Assembly (NCBI GenBank): GCA_019638385.1
Contig: JAHBTW010000006.1
Location: 124,001 to 188,000 of the forward strand
Source of the DNA: Saprospiraceae bacterium
GTDB taxonomy: Bacteria; Bacteroidota; Bacteroidia; Chitinophagales; Saprospiraceae
Direction: 5' to 3'
Length of the DNA: 64,000 nucleotides
Shown here: piece by piece, positions 36,590 through 43,839 of the stretch
Layout of the letters: every line of letters begins with the position of its first letter
How positions within the stretch are numbered: the stretch's first letter is position 1
Translations under genes and position numbers: made by a program
Notes under the pieces: generated by a model
What the model saw: the letters and a program-made list of their open reading frames with translations, nothing else
The model's database searches: none
Told to the model about the DNA's origin: nothing

Positions 36590-36604
36590 TTTAAGTGAAT
36601 AAAC
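36590..36604 (-). promoter_or_regulatory. shared leader motif GTTTATTCACTTAAA (copy 1)
   Basis: On the minus strand GTTTATTCACTTAAA ends exactly 10 nt before the ATG of the gene ending at 34426. The same 15-mer at the same distance precedes the genes starting at 41850 and 46647. Confidence 0.65.
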
Positions 36605-36859
36605 GTGTCATACGCCATGCACGGCAACTCATCCGCAACGGGATGCGATCTGCGTGTTTGCCTAAATATGAAGGAGCGAACCTATTGTGATAAGTGCGCT
36701 GCGTTTGTGCCATTCAAAGGGGAGAAGCGGAGGAAGGAGGGAAATCCGGCCGCATATACAGGAATTGTAAAAGAAAACTGACTCAAAGAGTAAAAATCCA
36801 ACGATGTGCAATAATACAAACAAAACTGAAAAGGAGCTTTCCTTTTTGCAGAAAATAAA

Positions 36860-36902
36860 ATGAGCCACCCCGAATTTTAATTAAAAACCCGGGATGACTC
36901 AT
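36860..36902. repeat. mini copy of the MITE ends, hairpin downstream of the pseudogene
   Basis: The 43-bp imperfect palindrome begins ATGAGCCACCCCGAATTTT and ends CGGGATGACTCAT. These ends match the terminal repeats of the 229-bp element at 43597-43825 (ATGAGTCATCCCG...CGGGATGACTCAT). Like that element it sits a short distance 3' of a tail-appendage-like gene (pseudogene ending at 36960). The remaining bases of 36605-36959 hold nothing else I can name. Confidence 0.6.
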
Positions 36903-36959
36903 ATCAATCAGTTATAGAAGGTTTTACCACCCGACTGCGGGCCGGCAACCTCTGCGAAG

Positions 36960-38028
36960 TTATTTTCTCAACAACTCCATTTCTTTGTCAATGATCCGGT
37001 GCGAGTGTACCGCTTTTTCCAATTTGGTTTTTACATTCGCAAGCACCTCTTCCTTATAACCGGCGTCCGAGTGGATTCTTTTCCAGAACGGATGCTCGTT
37101 GAGGTCGGCGCCGGCTTCCCGGAATATTTCTTCCGCCCGGTGCAAACCGGCTTCCAGTTCTGCATCCGACAATTGGTGATACACGATGTCTCCTTCGCCG
37201 GAATGAACAAAGTGTACGTCGTCGTGGTGGTCTGTGTCGGCAACCTGAACAACACGGACAGGAGCGGCGCCCAGGCCGGCAGCCTCTCTAAAGCCGGGAA
37301 TCAACTCGGCCAATATTTCATTGGTGCGATCTATCTGGCTTTTCAATGCTGCTATCTCGGCCTGCTGCGCATTCAGTTGTTCGCCCTGCTTAGTGACGAG
37401 ATCGGCGAGGTCGTTGGTATTCAAGCCCACCGCCACGTTGATCATGCTGAGGTCTTTACCTTCCGAACCGCTCCATGCCACGCCCAGAATTCTTTTGTAA
37501 TCTTCCGGTCTCATTTTCGACGGGTGTTTTGCAACGCCCATTCCGTTGTGGAATCCGCTCGAAAGGATATAATCGCCGGGGGCTACCTCTCCGACTACTC
37601 TCGTAGGCACCTGCCCCATAAAAGCAACCATTTCGTAGTCAGCCTCTTTGCCGTCCGGGGGCAATCCGCCGAGCACGGCCGGGTTGTGCGAAATCACCAT
37701 GATGAAATCGGCGCCGTCTGTGTTTCTGGAAATATAGCCATGCTTCACGCCGACAATTTCTCCGGGGAAGAAGTCCTCTTCCAGATTTCTCTTCGGCAAA
37801 TATTCGGCATAGTCCTCCGCACCCGAAGCAAAGGTGATGCCGAACAGCGCCGCATGGGTTTGTTCAAATACCACCAGATTGGCCACTACGGAGGCGTGGT
37901 TGGCCAGCGGTTCTCCTTTCAGGTTGCGGGCAACCGCCTGATAGTTGATGCCCTGCGGTACGCCCTGCGCCCATACAAACAGGCCGGCAAGGAGTTAGGA
38001 GAAAAGTGAGTAGAATATGCTTTTTCAT
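36960..38028 (-). pseudogene. broken tail-appendage-like gene (frameshift plus internal deletion)
   Basis: The first 25 codons from ATG 38028 are almost the same as those of the intact gene starting at 41151 (MKKHILLTFLL...GLFVWAQGVPQGINYQAVAR). One extra base in the signal-peptide region (about 37989-37998) shifts the frame. After about 45 codons (LANHAS) the sequence jumps straight to the end of the stalk (VVANLVVFEQTHAALFGITFASGAEDYAEYLPKRN), so roughly 600 residues of N-domain and stalk are missing. The C-terminal part from 37886 remains open for 308 residues, with the DYAE domain, a coiled coil (LVTKQGEQLNAQQAEIAALKSQI) and the final helical module. It could be a silent donor for recombination. 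Confidence 0.8.
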
Positions 38029-38188
38029 GTAAGCAAGTTTTTTTTAAATCCTAATGTGATGGTCTAATAATAATGGTCTTTCAAGTACGGTAGGTGTGTG
38101 AGCGTGTTGTTCAGTCACGGAGCGATGTCTTGCAGCCGGAATTGCCTTGGAAGGGAACGGCGCTGCGGGTGTGGAGGGGAGAAAAATG

Positions 38189-38220
38189 GCTTGCCGGACG
38201 AACAAAAGCGCCCGGCAAGC
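38189..38220 (-). terminator. terminator after tail-appendage-like gene C
   Basis: GCTTGCCGG (38189-38197) pairs with CCGGCAAGC (38212-38220). On the minus strand the stem is followed by a T-run (ATTTTT). It lies 16 bp past the stop at 38236. Confidence 0.7.
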
Positions 38221-38235
38221 ATCTGTTGTGTTGCG

Positions 38236-41151
38236 TTAGTTTCTGCGCTTCTCCATTTGCAGAAAGTTGCTTCTGGTCACCTGGTAGTTGTCCTGAACAT
38301 TCTGAATGATCTCTTTCCGGTATGCCGAGTCATTGAAGAGTTTTTTCAACCCCGCGTGGTTGTCCACGTCAATGCCCCTTGCGCGGTAGGTATCCTCCAG
38401 CAGTACAATGGCTTCTTCGATTTGAGCCACATCAAGGCCTACCGGCAGGCTTGCATCTATGAATTCCGTATTGGACAGTACGGGCATCGGCGTCTGTGCA
38501 GCCGCCGGATAAGGTTTGCCCGATTCTAAAGCAGCCAATCGTTGCTCCAAAGAAGCAAAATCGCGCTCCAGCTTTTCAATCTTGCTTTGCTGCTCCTCTA
38601 CTACCCGCGCCACATCGTTCGTGTTGAGGCCGATGGCCAGATTGATGAGCGACAGCTTGCTGCCCGCCGGCGCTGCCGACCAGGCCACGCCTACGATTTG
38701 GCTGTATTGCTTCGCGGTGATCTGATCGGGCGACACCCCGAAACCGGCGCCGTCGTTCAGGCCGGAAGGCAGGATGTAATCGCCGATGTTGACCTGACCG
38801 CGCACTTTCGCGGGCACCTGCCCCATAAAAGCCACTTTTTCAAAGCGGGCTTCGTCGGCAGGTTGCTGCATGTTGCCGAGCACGGCCGGGCTGGTGGAAA
38901 TGACCAGAAACTGAGAAGCATTGCCGGTATGCTTGCTGATTTTGCCGCCGGATACGCCCACGATGTCGCCGGGCATCATGGTTTCTGCCACATTGCGGCG
39001 CTCCAAATACTCTGCATAATCCGCAGACCCCGTGGTGTAAGACACTCCGAGGTAGTAGAAAGAAAATGCCTGATAAGCCGCAAGATTGGCAATGGCCAAT
39101 ATTTCCTCTGCAATGGCAATGGCCACTACGGAAGGCTCCGGCGGGCAAGCTACAACGCCCAATCCGGCACATGCATTCGGCAGGAGCGACAAGCCGATGT
39201 TTACGCCGGCAGCTACGACCTCCGCCGTAAGGCTGGCTGTTTCGTAGATATACGGAGGCCAGTTGGCCAGGTCATTGGCATCCATGCCCTCCACGGCTCC
39301 GACGGCATTGTTGCCACTGTCGAAAAAGGTCACAAAATTATTCACGCTGTTGGGGCTGCCGGAACCGACTTTCACGGCAATGCCCTGACCGCTTCCCTGC
39401 ACTCTCAGCGGGTAGTTGCTGTAATCGTCGTCGCCCAGCGGCAGGTTGGCCGTAATGGTCACCTGGCCGTTGAGGCCGGTCGTTCCGCCTATGGTGGTAT
39501 TGCCGCCGATGTTTGCTGTGGTGTTTACGTTGAGGCTGCCCGTGGTGGTGTTGCCGAGTACGGTGGTATTCCCGGTCACGCCGAGGTTGCCGCCCGCATT
39601 GATGTTTTTCTCTACCCCGAGGCCGCCTTCAATGACTACTGCGCCGTTGTCTTTCGTAGTAGATTGCGTCGTGTTATTAAACGTTGTAACGCCGTTTACA
39701 CCCAATGTACCGCCGATGGTACTGTTGCCGGTCACATTGCTGTTGCCGCCCACATTGAGGTTCTTCTCAATGCCCGCGCCGCCTTCTACCACAAGCGATC
39801 CGTTGTCTTTATTGGTAGATTCGGTGGTGTTTTTCAGGTTGGTAACGCCGTCCACGCCGAGCGTGCCGTCCACTTCCGTATTGCCGCCGATGTTGACATT
39901 CTTTTCAATGCCCACACCGCCTTCTACCACGAGCGATCCGTTGTCTTTGTTGGTAGATTCGGTGGTGTTTTTCAGGTTGGTAACGCCGTCCACACCGAGT
40001 GTGCCGTCCACTTCTGTATTGCCGCCGATGTTGACATTCTTTTCAATGCCCACACCGCCTTCTACCACGAGCGCGCCGTTGTCTTTGGTGGTGGATTCGG
40101 TGGTATTGGTCACAGTAAGTACGCCGCCTACGTCTAAGCTCCCGCCAAGCGAGGTGTTGCCTCCTACGTTGAGGTTCTTCTCCACGCCTACGCCGCCTTC
40201 CACTACCACTGCGCCGTCGTCTTTGGTGGTAGATTGGGTGGAGTTTTTAAACGTAGAGATGCCGTCCACGCCGAGCGTGCCGTCCACTTCCGTGTTGCCG
40301 CCGATGTTGACATTTTTTTCGATGCCCACACCGCCTTCCACGATGACTGCGCCGTCGTCTTTGGTGTTGGATTGGGTGGTGTTGTTGAAGCGGGCAATGC
40401 CCCACACGGTGAGGTCTCTGTCAATATTGGCATCGCGGTCCACGTCGAGGTCATTGCCGATGTGGGCATTGTTGGCTACGTCTAAGTTGCGGCCGAAATT
40501 GCCGTCGCGACCGGCGTTTACGTCGCGGCCTACATTCACATCCACACCTACATTGAGGCTGTTGTTCATGAAGATATCGCCGGCAGCGTTAATGCGCATG
40601 CGTTCTAAGTTGGAGGTTTTGAGCACAAAATCTTTGACGTCCAACGTGCCGATAAAATGCGGGCCGGGAAAGGTGAAATCATTGCCGTTTACTTTCCAGA
40701 AAGCGGCGGTTTTTTCCGTTCCGTCGTCTTCTTTGATGCGGTCGGCCGTGCCGGCGTGAAAGGCATAAGGCACCGCCATGAGGCGGCTGGCGCTGAGCGC
40801 GAGGAAGTTGCCGTCGCCTTTTTCGTCCAGTGCGAGTTCCATCCAAATCTCATGTTCGGCCCAGGGCACGCGGGTAAAATCGCTGCCTGTTTCCGGCACG
40901 CCCTGCCCGACGATGAGCTGAAACAAGCCCAGGTCGTTGGTGGTCAGGTGGTGCGTTTCTGCATAAGCCGATTTGCCTTCAGGCCCTCCGGCGAGCAGTG
41001 CAATGCGAATACCGATGGCGTGGTTGGCCAGCGGTTCTCCTTTCAGGTCGCGGGCAACTGCCTGATAGTTGATACCCTGCGGTACGCCCTGCGCCCATAC
41101 AAACAGGCCGGCAAGAAGTAGGAGAAAAGTGAGTAGAATATGCTTTTTCAT
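38236..41151 (-). CDS. tail-appendage-like secreted protein C with six tandem stalk repeats
   Basis: This is the largest member (971 residues). It has a signal peptide (MKKHILLTFLLLLAGLFVWAQ) and the N-domain (PQGINYQAVARDLKGEPLANHAIGIRI ... ASRLMAVPYAFHAGTA). FPGPHFIGTLDVKDFVLKT..LERMRINAAGDI and short DLDVDRDANIDRDL repeats follow. Six tandem repeats of 46-52 residues come next (residues 251-538; core TKDNGALVVEGGVGIEKN and NIGGNTEVDGTLGVDGV). VEGGVGI repeats of this kind are seen in phage tail fibres. Then NNFVTFFDSGNNAVGAVEG and the DYAEY domain, a coiled coil (VVEEQQSKIEKLERDFASLEQRLAALES) and the helical end module. There is no T9SS sorting domain. It follows a small T9SS type A gene. 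Confidence 0.82.
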   Translation of the reverse strand: MKKHILLTFLLLLAGLFVWAQGVPQGINYQAVARDLKGEPLANHAIGIRIALLAGGPEGKSAYAETHHLTTNDLGLFQLIVGQGVPETGSDFTRVPWAEHEIWMELALDEKGDGNFLALSASRLMAVPYAFHAGTADRIKEDDGTEKTAAFWKVNGNDFTFPGPHFIGTLDVKDFVLKTSNLERMRINAAGDIFMNNSLNVGVDVNVGRDVNAGRDGNFGRNLDVANNAHIGNDLDVDRDANIDRDLTVWGIARFNNTTQSNTKDDGAVIVEGGVGIEKNVNIGGNTEVDGTLGVDGISTFKNSTQSTTKDDGAVVVEGGVGVEKNLNVGGNTSLGGSLDVGGVLTVTNTTESTTKDNGALVVEGGVGIEKNVNIGGNTEVDGTLGVDGVTNLKNTTESTNKDNGSLVVEGGVGIEKNVNIGGNTEVDGTLGVDGVTNLKNTTESTNKDNGSLVVEGGAGIEKNLNVGGNSNVTGNSTIGGTLGVNGVTTFNNTTQSTTKDNGAVVIEGGLGVEKNINAGGNLGVTGNTTVLGNTTTGSLNVNTTANIGGNTTIGGTTGLNGQVTITANLPLGDDDYSNYPLRVQGSGQGIAVKVGSGSPNSVNNFVTFFDSGNNAVGAVEGMDANDLANWPPYIYETASLTAEVVAAGVNIGLSLLPNACAGLGVVACPPEPSVVAIAIAEEILAIANLAAYQAFSFYYLGVSYTTGSADYAEYLERRNVAETMMPGDIVGVSGGKISKHTGNASQFLVISTSPAVLGNMQQPADEARFEKVAFMGQVPAKVRGQVNIGDYILPSGLNDGAGFGVSPDQITAKQYSQIVGVAWSAAPAGSKLSLINLAIGLNTNDVARVVEEQQSKIEKLERDFASLEQRLAALESGKPYPAAAQTPMPVLSNTEFIDASLPVGLDVAQIEEAIVLLEDTYRARGIDVDNHAGLKKLFNDSAYRKEIIQNVQDNYQVTRSNFLQMEKRRN
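39538..40401 (-). repeat. six tandem repeats of 138-156 bp inside gene C
   Basis: The coding repeat unit is 46 residues (138 bp) four times, then 52 residues (156 bp) twice. The third, fourth and fifth units share long near-identical DNA stretches, for example around 39798-39845 and 39936-39983, so copy number could change by recombination. Confidence 0.8.
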
Positions 41152-41300
41152 GTAAGCAAGTTTTTTAAAAAATCCGAATGTAATGGTAATTTAAACTTTG
41201 TGATCTTTCGAGTACGGTAGGTGTGTGAGCGTGTTGTTCAGTCACGGCTTGATGTCTTGCAGTCGGAATGGCCCTGAAAGGGAGTAGCGCTGCGGGTGCG
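41152..41300 (-). repeat. duplicated upstream region shared with the pseudogene
   Basis: The 145 bases or so before gene C resemble 38029-38175 before the pseudogene. A 37-bp block is identical (41211-41247 and 38084-38120, containing GTAGGTGTGTGAGCGTGTTG). The pseudogene thus arose by a duplication that included the upstream region. Confidence 0.75.
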
Positions 41301-41319
41301 GGAGGCGATTTTGCCGCTG

Positions 41320-41850
41320 CTACTTTGTTTTTACAATTCGGAAAGTTTGTACCATAAGCCCTTCGCGGGTAGCAAATGACAGGAGGTAAATGCCATCCGG
41401 GTAGCGGCTCACATCAAAGGCCGTAGCGGATGGAGCGCCGACGATCTCCTGGTTGAGCAATTTTCCCTGCGCATCAAAAAAGCGCAGTACGAGTTCCTGC
41501 TCCGCCGTACTTTGGAGCTGTACCGTGAGTTGTTCGTTTACCGGATTGGGAAATACCCGGATATCGTAGTTGTTCCGGTCGGCGCCGATGAGGAGCGTTC
41601 CGTTTTCGGGTACAGTAAGCCCCCGGTCTAAGCGCTCCACGCGGAGCGAGGGCTGCTGAAACCCTTCCGTCCACACGCCGGACGGCGTGGCAAGGGTGGC
41701 GACCGCCGGCTCGCCGAGGGTCCAATCTAAGCGGATGATTTCCGTTTGGATGGAGCCGCCCTGCGAGGCCACGACCTGCCGGTCTAAGCTTGATTGCGCG
41801 GCCAATAGCGTTCCGCAAAGCAGAAAGAGCGCGATGAAAAAATGCTTCAT
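41320..41850 (-). CDS. small T9SS type A sorted protein (copy 1)
   Basis: A signal peptide (MKHFFIALFLLCGTLLAAQ) leads into a short conserved domain (LDRQVVASQGGSIQTEIIRLDWTLGEPAVATLATPSGVWTEGFQQPSL). The C-terminal T9SS type A sorting domain is YDIRVFPNPVNEQLTVQLQS ... LRFFDAQGKLLNQEI ... DVSRYPDGIYLLSF ... VQTFRIVKTK. The real start is at 41850, with a clean signal peptide and the 15-nt leader motif; the frame is open further upstream. It is followed 168 bp later by tail-appendage-like gene C, an arrangement repeated at 46147-46647. The TLGEP/TEGFQQP domain is common in Bacteroidota but I know no function. Confidence 0.85.
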   Translation of the reverse strand: MKHFFIALFLLCGTLLAAQSSLDRQVVASQGGSIQTEIIRLDWTLGEPAVATLATPSGVWTEGFQQPSLRVERLDRGLTVPENGTLLIGADRNNYDIRVFPNPVNEQLTVQLQSTAEQELVLRFFDAQGKLLNQEIVGAPSATAFDVSRYPDGIYLLSFATREGLMVQTFRIVKTK

Positions 41851-41860
41851 ATTGAATTGG

Positions 41861-41875
41861 TTTAAGTGAATAAAC
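41861..41875 (-). promoter_or_regulatory. shared leader motif GTTTATTCACTTAAA (copy 2)
   Basis: The same 15-mer as at 36590-36604, again exactly 10 nt before an ATG (41850), here of the small T9SS type A gene. Confidence 0.65.
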
Positions 41876-42104
41876 ATGCTTGTTGAGGACGCGATGAACT
41901 TCGGGTTGCATGAGAGGAGAACGAATTCTTGTCGAAACTGTAACCTCGGAAAGCAGATGCGTGAAACTGCCGGGGAGCGATGCAATATTACAAACAAAAT
42001 CAGATGTAGAGTATTATTTTTTTAAATGTAATAGCATGTTTTGTAGCGCACTACGGAGGATGTGCTGTTAAGCATTCTCTGAATAAAAAAGTGTAGAAAA
42101 CCAT

Positions 42105-43538
42105 TCATTCTTCTGTAGGAGCCAGTGGGTTGATGCCCCGGCCAAATTGTCGAGCCAGTTCTTCTACATCTAAGCCTTTGGCGTGATACAATGCTTCGAG
42201 CGATGTGCCTTTGCCCCACGGAAAAATCCAGTCGTTTTTTCCCATCGGCCGGTACTTTACCGCGCCTAGGTCGGCGAGCGGATCAATGACATACTGGGCT
42301 GGCGCGCCGTTCATACTCACTTTGCACAACACGCCCACGCGTACATCGCTGCGCCCCTCTTCCTCCATGCGTTTGCTGAGTACCTGCCCGACATGCCATA
42401 TATTGTGGGGATAAATACCAAAACGATGCTTCAGTTTCGGAGTCATTTCTACTTTCAACGGCCCAATGGGCTGCCCGGTAGCTTTGTCGAAGGCCATAAA
42501 CTGCATAACGACCTGTTTGGTAAAACTCTTCATGCGCCAGGCGAAGTGGTGCCCCTGCCCTGTCCATTCGGGGTTCCCCTCTATTAGGTAATGCCGCAAC
42601 GGAAAGGTGAGTTGGAAAATAAAATAAAGGCCCAGCACTCCGGCGATCCAACGAGGCGTGTTCGTTGTCGCCGGATCAGCAACCGATTGGCGCAGGCTCT
42701 TCTTGGATTTAGTTTTGGATTGGACAAAAAAGCGCTTGTCTATAAAATCGCGGGCGCCAAACAAGGTGAAACACGCGAGTATCATGGCATAAGGAAAATA
42801 CCCTATGTCATCGAAAAGAACTATTCCATTGATAAAATTGAACAGGAGCACAGCGACAAGTGCGAAATTGCGGGTCGGCCGCCAAATCAACAGGAAGCCT
42901 ATGAAGAGGTCGAACAGCATCCCGCTCCAGGCGAGCGCCCGGCCTGCAAATTCCAGAGACTCAAAATTGCCGAGGCTGCGCTCCACCATTTTCACGGTGA
43001 GGCTGCTGAAGAGCCATTCTTCATTTATCTTGGCTAAGCCGCCGTAAAAAAATACGATGAAAACTTGGAGTTGTAGTATCAAATACTGCCAATTGGGTAC
43101 GGTAGTCCGGGAGGAAGTGCCCTGCCTGCTGCCTGCCCGGAGGCTGAAGCGTCGGTCGGCATTCGTAAACCACAACAAAAAACCCAACAGGAAGAAAAGG
43201 TAATAGTGGTTATTGAAAAGTATCTTATCCAAAAAGAAGAAATACCCGAAACTGAGCGTGAGAATGACGATGGCCGGCCGAAAAAAAAGCCCCGCCGCGA
43301 CTAATATAGCGGCAATAATACCGGAGCATACAATAACATACTGTATAGGAATGGGCAAGGCAGGAATGAATTCAAGGCCGACGTAAGAGATATGGATGCC
43401 GTTTATCCAATAATCAGACTGGAGAAGCCTGGCAAACTGGAACAACTGAAGCGACATAATAATGCCGTAACCAATGCGAAAAATCGCCAGATTGGCGGCG
43501 TTTTCCGGGCGTTGCAGAAAATGTCGTAGTCGTTCCAT
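42105..43538 (-). CDS. HTTM / vitamin K-dependent gamma-carboxylase-like membrane protein
   Basis: The first 300 residues hold several membrane helices of the HTTM domain (NLAIFRIGYGIIMSLQLFQF, IQYVIVCSGIIAAILVAAGLFF, DKILFNNHYYLFFLLGFLLWF, WQYLILQLQVFIVFFYGGLAKINEEWLF). The C-terminal part reads FPLRHYLIEGNPEWTGQGHHFAWRMKSFTKQVVMQFMAFDKATGQPIGPLKVEM, which matches the soluble half of gamma-carboxylase homologues, and ends in residues on coordinates I cannot assign (KGTSLEALYHAKGLDVEELARQFG). Animal members convert protein Glu to gamma-carboxyglutamate; bacterial members are mostly untested. It sits among the tail-appendage-like genes. Confidence 0.85.
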   Translation of the reverse strand: MERLRHFLQRPENAANLAIFRIGYGIIMSLQLFQFARLLQSDYWINGIHISYVGLEFIPALPIPIQYVIVCSGIIAAILVAAGLFFRPAIVILTLSFGYFFFLDKILFNNHYYLFFLLGFLLWFTNADRRFSLRAGSRQGTSSRTTVPNWQYLILQLQVFIVFFYGGLAKINEEWLFSSLTVKMVERSLGNFESLEFAGRALAWSGMLFDLFIGFLLIWRPTRNFALVAVLLFNFINGIVLFDDIGYFPYAMILACFTLFGARDFIDKRFFVQSKTKSKKSLRQSVADPATTNTPRWIAGVLGLYFIFQLTFPLRHYLIEGNPEWTGQGHHFAWRMKSFTKQVVMQFMAFDKATGQPIGPLKVEMTPKLKHRFGIYPHNIWHVGQVLSKRMEEEGRSDVRVGVLCKVSMNGAPAQYVIDPLADLGAVKYRPMGKNDWIFPWGKGTSLEALYHAKGLDVEELARQFGRGINPLAPTEE

Positions 43539-43596
43539 TCAGGTGTGTCATATAATTATACCTCGCAGCGCAAGGTATAAAATGCCCGCTAAAATA

Positions 43597-43825
43597 GGAA
43601 ACATGAGTCATCCCGGATTTTCGACCTCGGAGAGGTCGCATATTTGTAGAGAATGCCCGGAAATATGTTTTTCGACCTCGGAGAGGTCGCACAAAAGCAA
43701 TATAACGGCTATATAACCATTTAACGTTCGACCTCTCCAAGGTCGTTTTACGCTTTAAATTATTGATCTACAAACATTTGACCTCTCCGAGGTCATTCAC
43801 AAAATTCGGGATGACTCATGTTTCC
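43597..43825. mobile_element. MITE-like element with 25-bp terminal inverted repeats
   Basis: The ends 43597-43621 and 43801-43825 are inverted repeats matching at 24 of 25 bases (outer part GGAAACATGAGTCATCCCG). Inside are four palindromes of the CGACCTCGGAGAGGTCG type at 43622-43638, 43673-43689, 43729-43745 and 43779-43795, two in each orientation, so the whole 229 bp is a nested inverted repeat. It encodes no protein. It lies 14 bp past the stop of tail-appendage-like gene D and 58 bp before the HTTM gene start. I see no clear target duplication. Confidence 0.75.
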
Positions 43826-43839
43826 AAAAAACAAATGAA

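Noticed and set aside
38542..40759. Long plus-strand open frames opposite fibre gene C
   Set aside because: They are by-products of the repeat and codon bias of the true minus-strand gene; their translations are low-complexity.
43618..43795. Short regularly repeated palindromes that might be a CRISPR array
   Set aside because: There are only four copies, in two orientations, with uneven spacers, inside 25-bp terminal inverted repeats. This fits a MITE-like element, not CRISPR.
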